NCBI RefSeq assembly: GCF_029542785.1
Contig: NC_083374.1
Span: forward strand, 372,001 to 436,000
Reading direction: 5' to 3'
DNA length: 64,000 bases
DNA from: Malassezia japonica
Lineage: Eukaryota > Basidiomycota > Malasseziomycetes > Malasseziales > Malasseziaceae
Shown piece after piece: positions 59,015-64,000 of the stretch. The position numbers were made by a program, and so were the translations under genes. The notes under the pieces were generated by a model that searched no databases, was not told the origin of the DNA, and worked only from the letters and a program-made list of their open reading frames with translations. How positions within the stretch are numbered: position 1 is the first letter of the stretch; each line of letters starts with the position of its first letter.

Positions 59015-61342
59015 ATGTCGGGACACGAAACTGAGCCTCTTCTGGATACGGAGCGCGGCACGCGCGCCGAGATCGAAGGGCGCGTGCGCCGCGTCGCCCG
59101 CAAGGTGCACGACACCGTCCTCAAGCCGCTCGCCCACCCGGCGGTCTGGCGCCCCGTACTTTTGGTGCTCGCGGTGCTGAACCTGCTCGCGCTCCTCGCC
59201 CTCTTCTCCGGACGCAAGGAGCCCGGCGAGCAGGAGGACGTGCTTGACCACGTATGCACGTCGCGCGACTGCGTCCAGGTCTCGTACGAGCTGCAGCACT
59301 CGATGAATCGCACCGTGGATCCGTGCGACGATTTCTACGAGTACTCGACCGGCGGCTGGCGCGCAAGCCACCCCATCCCCAGCGACTCGGGCCTGTTTGG
59401 CATCGGCCAGTTTGTGCTCGCGAACAACAACAAGGTGCTGCACAACATCCTCCAGGGCGACGTCGAGCCGTCAAGCCGCGCTGATAAGGAGAACCTCGCG
59501 AAGCTGCGCACGTTCTACGGCGCGTGCGTCGACACCAAGGGTCAGGACAAGGAGGGAGCGAAGCCGCTTTTGAACGAGCTCTTTGCGCTGCACAAGGAGC
59601 TGCACGCCTCGAAGGACTCGCTCACCGATGCCGTCGCTTGGCTGCACGCCCGCGGCGTCAATGTGCTCTTTGAGCCGGCCGTCGAGGGCGACCCCGGCCA
59701 CGGGCCGCTGACTGCCACGCCGCAGATCGCGCCGGGCGGCCTGAGCCTGCCGGACACGACGTACTACAGCGACAACGAGGTGCTTAGCCTCTACCGCAGC
59801 ATCCTCGTGCAGGGCGTCGAGGCGCTCGGCAAGGCCCTCCGCTCGCACAAGGCCATGGATGTCCTGGGTGGCGAGCCGGGCAAGATTGCCGACGCCATCA
59901 TTGACTTTGAGAAGAAGCTCGCCGAGATTACCCCGGATGTCGTCGAGCTGAGCGACCCCCTGAAGACGTACAACCCCATGTCCGGCTCGCAGCTCCAGAA
60001 GCTTGCGCCGGCAATCGACTGGGATGCGTACCTGCACGAAATGAGCACGTCGGGCGTGTCTCCCCACAAGGTCGTAGTCGCAAGCACGGCGTACGTCAAG
60101 AAGCTCGGCGCGCTGCTCGAAAGGACGCCCGCACGCACCGTGCGTGCCTACCTGTACTGGTCGGTGGTCCGCGAGTTTGGCCTCTTCCTCGGCCCCAACG
60201 TCGATCTCGGCGAGCCCGCGCGCCGCCTCAACCGCTTCGCCAATGGCCTCGACGAAGACGCGGAGGAGAACCGCGACACGACGTGTTTGGACGCGGTCAG
60301 CGCCGCGCTCGGCTACATGTCCGGCCGCTTCTACGCCGAGGCGACGTTCGGCCCCGAGAGCAAGTCGCAGGTCGAGGAGCTGATGGACACGATCCGCCTC
60401 GCCTTCTTCCGCAAGCTCCAAAGGCTCCCGTGGCTCGACAACTCGACGCGCGAGACGGCGCGCCAAAAGGCCGAGGCGATCGTCATCAAGATCGGCTACC
60501 CTTCCACGCCGAACTCGGAGAGCGCGTCGGCGATCCGCGACTGGTACGCCTCGCTCCAGGTGGGCGGCTCTTACTTTGCGAACCAGGTCGCGGCGCACCG
60601 CTTCCTCGTTCACGAGGCCTGGTCGCACATTGGCGGCTCGCTCAACACGGGCCTCATTGGCGACCTGATGCCGGCCGAGGTCAATGCCGAGTACAATGCC
60701 GCGCAGAACGAGATCGTGTTCCCCGCCGGTCTGCTCCAGCCGCCGTACTTTGACCCGACGTGGCCAATGTACCTGCAGTACGGCGCCTTTGGCACCACGG
60801 CCGGCCACGAACTGTCCCACGCCTTTGACCCGTCCGGTCGCCTCTTTGACAAGAACGGCTACCTGGACGACTGGTGGACGCCCGAGACTGCCAAGGCGTT
60901 TGAGGAGCGTCAGAGCTGCATCGAGGAGCAGTACGGCAACTACACGATCAGCGACGGCGAGGGACACGAGTACAAGCTCCAGAGCAAGTTTACCATCGGC
61001 GAGGACGTCGCGGACGCGGGCGGCCTTGCGCAGAGCTACTCTGCGTGGAAGTACCGCGTGAAGCACGGCAACCCACAGGTGTGGAAGCGCAACCAGCGCC
61101 TGCCGGGCCTCACCGAGTTTACGCAGGAGCAGCTCTTCTTCCTCGCATACGGCGCGGCGTGGGCGCGCAACATCCGCCCCGGTGAGGCGATCAAGCGCCT
61201 CAAGACTGACCCGCACGCGCCGACCAAGTACCGCGTCAATGGAGCGCTGGTCAACTTCCCGCCGTTTGCCGAGGCCTTTGGCTGCAAGGCCGGCAAGGAC
61301 GCCATGGCCCTGCCCGCGGAGCAGCGCTGTGAGATTTGGTAG
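59015..61342 (+). CDS. M13-family zinc metallopeptidase (neprilysin/ECE-like), copy 1, intronless
   Basis: Type II membrane ectopeptidase, 775 aa. Cytosolic tail, one membrane segment near residues 47-66 (VLLVLAVLNLLALLALFSG), then the M13 ectodomain: MNRTVDPCDDFYEYSTGGW, VNAEYNAAQNEIVFPAGLLQ, zinc site HELSH near residue 598 in GHELSHAFDPSGRLFD, third ligand Glu in GEDVADAGG, and the terminal C(x)nCEIW motif. Paired Cys residues suggest disulfides. 37 bp upstream of a tandem paralogue. Confidence 0.94.
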   Translation: MSGHETEPLLDTERGTRAEIEGRVRRVARKVHDTVLKPLAHPAVWRPVLLVLAVLNLLALLALFSGRKEPGEQEDVLDHVCTSRDCVQVSYELQHSMNRTVDPCDDFYEYSTGGWRASHPIPSDSGLFGIGQFVLANNNKVLHNILQGDVEPSSRADKENLAKLRTFYGACVDTKGQDKEGAKPLLNELFALHKELHASKDSLTDAVAWLHARGVNVLFEPAVEGDPGHGPLTATPQIAPGGLSLPDTTYYSDNEVLSLYRSILVQGVEALGKALRSHKAMDVLGGEPGKIADAIIDFEKKLAEITPDVVELSDPLKTYNPMSGSQLQKLAPAIDWDAYLHEMSTSGVSPHKVVVASTAYVKKLGALLERTPARTVRAYLYWSVVREFGLFLGPNVDLGEPARRLNRFANGLDEDAEENRDTTCLDAVSAALGYMSGRFYAEATFGPESKSQVEELMDTIRLAFFRKLQRLPWLDNSTRETARQKAEAIVIKIGYPSTPNSESASAIRDWYASLQVGGSYFANQVAAHRFLVHEAWSHIGGSLNTGLIGDLMPAEVNAEYNAAQNEIVFPAGLLQPPYFDPTWPMYLQYGAFGTTAGHELSHAFDPSGRLFDKNGYLDDWWTPETAKAFEERQSCIEEQYGNYTISDGEGHEYKLQSKFTIGEDVADAGGLAQSYSAWKYRVKHGNPQVWKRNQRLPGLTEFTQEQLFFLAYGAAWARNIRPGEAIKRLKTDPHAPTKYRVNGALVNFPPFAEAFGCKAGKDAMALPAEQRCEIW

Positions 61343-61379
61343 CTGTAGCCCGATCGCCCGATTTCATTTCCCCACGACG

Positions 61380-63704
61380 ATGCCAGAAGAAAGCCCGCTG
61401 CTGGGGGGCGCGGGCCGCCCCGCCTCGGTGTTCCAAAAGTGCAAGCGCACGGCGCGCAGGGCGTGCGATGCAGTAGCACGTAGCGGCGTGTGGCGTCTCG
61501 CGGTGCTTGTGCTCGCGGTTGTCAACGTCTGGGCGCTCTTGCACGTCGTCGTGCGGCGCTTGCCCCGTGCCACGCCCGTGGCCGACGATGTGTGCGAGTC
61601 CGAGACATGCGTCGACGCGGCCTACACCATGATCCACTCTCTTAACGAGACCGCCGATCCGTGCGAGGACTTTTTTGCGTTTGCGACCGGCGGATGGCAG
61701 GCGAGCCACCCGATTCCCAAGGACCAAGGGGCGTACGAAGCCTTTCAGGTGGTCGAGGACGCGAACGATAAGGTGATGCGGCGCATCCTCACCGACCTGC
61801 CTGCTTCGAACAAAGTTGACCAGCAGAACCTCGGCACGCTGCGCACTTTTTACGGCGCGTGTATGAATACCGACGCACAGGACAAGCTCGGCACCGCGCC
61901 GCTCCTCGACGAGTTCCGGGCGTTGCACAGCGTACTGACAGACAGCAAAGCGCCGCTTGCAGATACGCTGGCTTGGCTGCACGCGCGGGGCTACGATGCG
62001 CTCTTTTCGTCCGATATTAGCGGCGATGCCGGCAAAGCGCCGCTGCTTGCGATTCCCGAAGTGAGCCCCGGCGGCCTGGGCCTGCCGGATCCTGCGTACT
62101 ATGAAGACAAAAAGGCCGTGGACATGTACCGCGACCTGATTGTCGACGCGGTGCGTGCGCTGCACAAGGAGGCGCACAGCAGCCTGCTGCCAATGGACAT
62201 GGACGCGGACGCCGTTGCCTTGGCGATCGTTGCGTTCGAGGCCGAGGTCGCCAAAATCACGCCGGATATGGTCGAGCTAAGTGATCCAGTCGGCATTTAC
62301 AACCCCATCTCGCCTGCGGCCCTCGAAAAAATGGCGCCGGCGGTCGACTGGCGCACCTACTTTAAGCGCATGAGCGGCGAGCGCGCAACGCCCAAGTCGG
62401 TCATTATCGCGAGCCCCGCGTACATGAAAAAGCTGAGCAAGCTGCTGGAGACGACGCCTAAAAATACCGTGCATGCATACCTGTACTGGACGGTGGTCCG
62501 CGACGCGGGCCGTTTCCTCGGCCCGAACGTCACGCTGGGCGAGCCCGCGCGCCGCCTCAATCGCTTCGCACGCGGCGTCGACGTCGACGTGCGCGACAAC
62601 CGCGAGTCGCAGTGCCTCAAGGCGACCAACAGCGCGCTCGGCCTCATGTCGGGCCGCTTCTTTGTGCAAGAGGCGTTCGGCTTTGACAGCAAGACGCAGG
62701 TCGAGCGCATCATCGACCAGATCCGCAAGGCGTTCTACCGCCGCCTGCACACGATTCCGTGGCTCGACGGAGAGACGCGCAAGGCCGCGCTGCGAAAAGC
62801 CGAGTGGGTCGCCATTGAAGTCGGCTACCCCACTGTGCCGAACACCGAGAGTGCCACGTCGATTCGCGACTGGTACGCGGACCTCGCGGTGGGCGACGCG
62901 TACTTTGCCAACAGGCTCGCCGCTCGCAAGTTTGAGGTTGCGCAGCAGTGGGCGCGTCTCGGCGGCGAAATCCTGACCGGTATGAGTGCCGCGATGGTGC
63001 CGAGCGAAGTCAATGCATTCTACAATCCCCCCCACAACGAGATCGTCTTCCCGGCCGGGATTCTCCAGGCGCCCTTCTTCCACCCCCGCTGGCCGATGTA
63101 TATGCAGTACGGTGCCTTTGGTGCGGTCGCCGGCCACGAGCTCTCGCACGCGTTCGACCCGAATGGCCGCCTGTACGACGCCGAAGGACTCCTGCACGAC
63201 TGGTGGACACCGCGCACCGCGTCCGAGTTCCACGCGCGCCAAAAGTGCATCGAGGAGCAGTACGGCAACTATACGATCGACGACGGCGAAGGGCACCAGC
63301 TGCACCTGCAGAGCCGCTTCTCGGTGGGCGAGGATGTGGCGGACGCGGGCGGCATTGCGCAGAGCTACCGTGCCTGGCGCCACCAGCTCGCGAGCGATCC
63401 CGCGGCCGCGGCGCAGAACAAGCGCCTGCCCGGCCTGTCGAACTATACGCCGGAGCAAATCTTTTTCCTGGTACGTTTCTTCTGCTTATGCAGGCCTATG
63501 GCGCGACGTGGGCGAGCAATGTGCGGACGGCCGAGGCCGTGCGTCTCTTGCGCATCGTACGTACTGCGACTGACCCAGGACCCGCACTCGCCCGGCAAGT
63601 ACCGTGTCAATGGCGTGCTGGCCAACTTCCCTCCATTTGCCGAAGCGTTCCAGTGCAAGCGCGGCACGCCCATGGCGCCGAAAGAACGCTGTGAAATTTG
63701 GTAG
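61380..63704 (+). CDS. M13-family zinc metallopeptidase, copy 2, three exons
   Basis: 759 aa tandem paralogue of the preceding gene. Exons 61380-63470, 63494-63556 (63 nt) and 63579-63704; introns of 23 and 22 nt, both phase 0. Splicing restores FFLAYGATWASNVRTAEAVR and RIDPHSPGKYRVNG, collinear with copy 1, which has no introns there. Membrane segment near residues 42-60. Zinc site HELSH near residue 586, GEDVADAGG, and CEIW end are all present, so both copies look active. Its stop is 1 bp from the convergent YTM1-like stop. Confidence 0.94.
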   Translation: MPEESPLLGGAGRPASVFQKCKRTARRACDAVARSGVWRLAVLVLAVVNVWALLHVVVRRLPRATPVADDVCESETCVDAAYTMIHSLNETADPCEDFFAFATGGWQASHPIPKDQGAYEAFQVVEDANDKVMRRILTDLPASNKVDQQNLGTLRTFYGACMNTDAQDKLGTAPLLDEFRALHSVLTDSKAPLADTLAWLHARGYDALFSSDISGDAGKAPLLAIPEVSPGGLGLPDPAYYEDKKAVDMYRDLIVDAVRALHKEAHSSLLPMDMDADAVALAIVAFEAEVAKITPDMVELSDPVGIYNPISPAALEKMAPAVDWRTYFKRMSGERATPKSVIIASPAYMKKLSKLLETTPKNTVHAYLYWTVVRDAGRFLGPNVTLGEPARRLNRFARGVDVDVRDNRESQCLKATNSALGLMSGRFFVQEAFGFDSKTQVERIIDQIRKAFYRRLHTIPWLDGETRKAALRKAEWVAIEVGYPTVPNTESATSIRDWYADLAVGDAYFANRLAARKFEVAQQWARLGGEILTGMSAAMVPSEVNAFYNPPHNEIVFPAGILQAPFFHPRWPMYMQYGAFGAVAGHELSHAFDPNGRLYDAEGLLHDWWTPRTASEFHARQKCIEEQYGNYTIDDGEGHQLHLQSRFSVGEDVADAGGIAQSYRAWRHQLASDPAAAAQNKRLPGLSNYTPEQIFFLVRFFCLCRPMARRGRAMCGRPRPCVSCASYVLRLTQDPHSPGKYRVNGVLANFPPFAEAFQCKRGTPMAPKERCEIW

Positions 63705-63705
63705 T

Positions 63706-64000
63706 CTAGATATGCTCGTCGCCTATCGCGTTCCCCTGGTATATACTCACGCGGCAGTCCTCGCCGCCGGCCACGACGCTGTTCCCGTCGGCGGTCCAGT
63801 CGACCGAGAGGAGCTTGGTCTGCCCCTTCTTGGCCTCCTGCGAGGTGGCGAGCGGCTGCGAGAGGGCAAAGAGCGCCTGCTTCGGCGAACGCACGTCCCA
63901 CACCTTGATGCGGCCGTCGTACGCGCCCGACGCAAGGAGGTACGAGGACGTAGGGTGCGAACGCACCGCGCTCACCGGCGCCGTGTGCGCATTCGCGATC
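63706..64000 (-). CDS. YTM1: WD40 protein, YTM1/WDR12-like, 5' part outside the window
   Basis: Only the last 98 codons are present. [40 protein letters not shown] and CRVSIYQGN match the last two WD repeats of Ytm1, a 60S pre-ribosome assembly factor. The N-terminal UBL domain that would confirm this lies outside, so another WD40 protein remains possible. Confidence 0.7.
   Translation of the reverse strand, partial: IANAHTAPVSAVRSHPTSSYLLASGAYDGRIKVWDVRSPKQALFALSQPLATSQEAKKGQTKLLSVDWTADGNSVVAGGEDCRVSIYQGNAIGDEHI

Noticed and set aside
1..64000. Mobile elements, CRISPR arrays, secondary-metabolite cluster
   Set aside because: No transposase, integrase, reverse transcriptase, terminal repeats or spaced repeat arrays seen; the phosphopantetheinyl transferase has no synthase genes nearby.

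Overview
The window reads as a gene-dense piece of nuclear chromosome from a basidiomycete yeast. Ustilaginomycotina, and most likely Malassezia, fits best. The reasons are high GC (about 60% by eye), 34 protein genes and one tRNA in 64 kb, intergenic gaps often of 10-130 bp, and introns that are mostly 22-23 nt with a GTACGT-type donor and a CTNAC-like branch site just before the AG. The species cannot be fixed from the sequence alone. I saw no transposon, CRISPR array, viral gene or prokaryotic operon. All splice models below were rebuilt by hand from splice-site motifs, reading-frame closure and recalled protein-family alignments. Coordinates of joined exons are given inside each entry.

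Region 1-24 kb is a strictly strand-alternating series: aconitase (cut by the window edge), an MRP-type ABC transporter, a GT32 mannosyltransferase, the peroxisomal AAA ATPase PEX1, the Ofd1/Tpa1 dioxygenase, tRNA methyltransferase TRM1, mitochondrial ribosomal protein uL14m, a histidine phosphatase, a Ydj1-type DnaJ, a CNNM/Mam3-type membrane protein, mitochondrial succinyl-CoA:3-ketoacid CoA transferase and an RRM protein. Region 24-37 kb holds a GYP7-like RabGAP, a Pumilio protein, ribosomal protein eS21, the copper chaperone ATX1, an OPT-family transporter, UTP15 and a beta-adaptin. Region 37-44 kb is a tandem triplet of KRE6/SKN1-type beta-1,6-glucan synthesis proteins lying in and beside a marked GC trough. 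Region 44-64 kb carries a bHLH factor, an MCY1-type cysteine synthase, tRNA-Glu(CUC), an unrecognised gene, TRS120, NOT4, VPS55, a DUF155/RMND1 protein, a phosphopantetheinyl transferase, an NSRP1-like protein, two tandem M13 metallopeptidases and the 3' end of a YTM1-like WD40 gene.

The genes are mostly housekeeping and do not form one pathway. The striking content is architectural. Nine of the ten bidirectional promoters, which are 40-304 bp long, contain a CACGTG palindrome, often near the middle. Convergent genes abut or share their stop codons. Introns are among the shortest usable sizes, with a 10-nt microexon and a 6-nt first coding exon. The one long intron (230 nt, in the eS21 gene) carries a perfect 14-bp inverted repeat that would fold it down to the local intron size.
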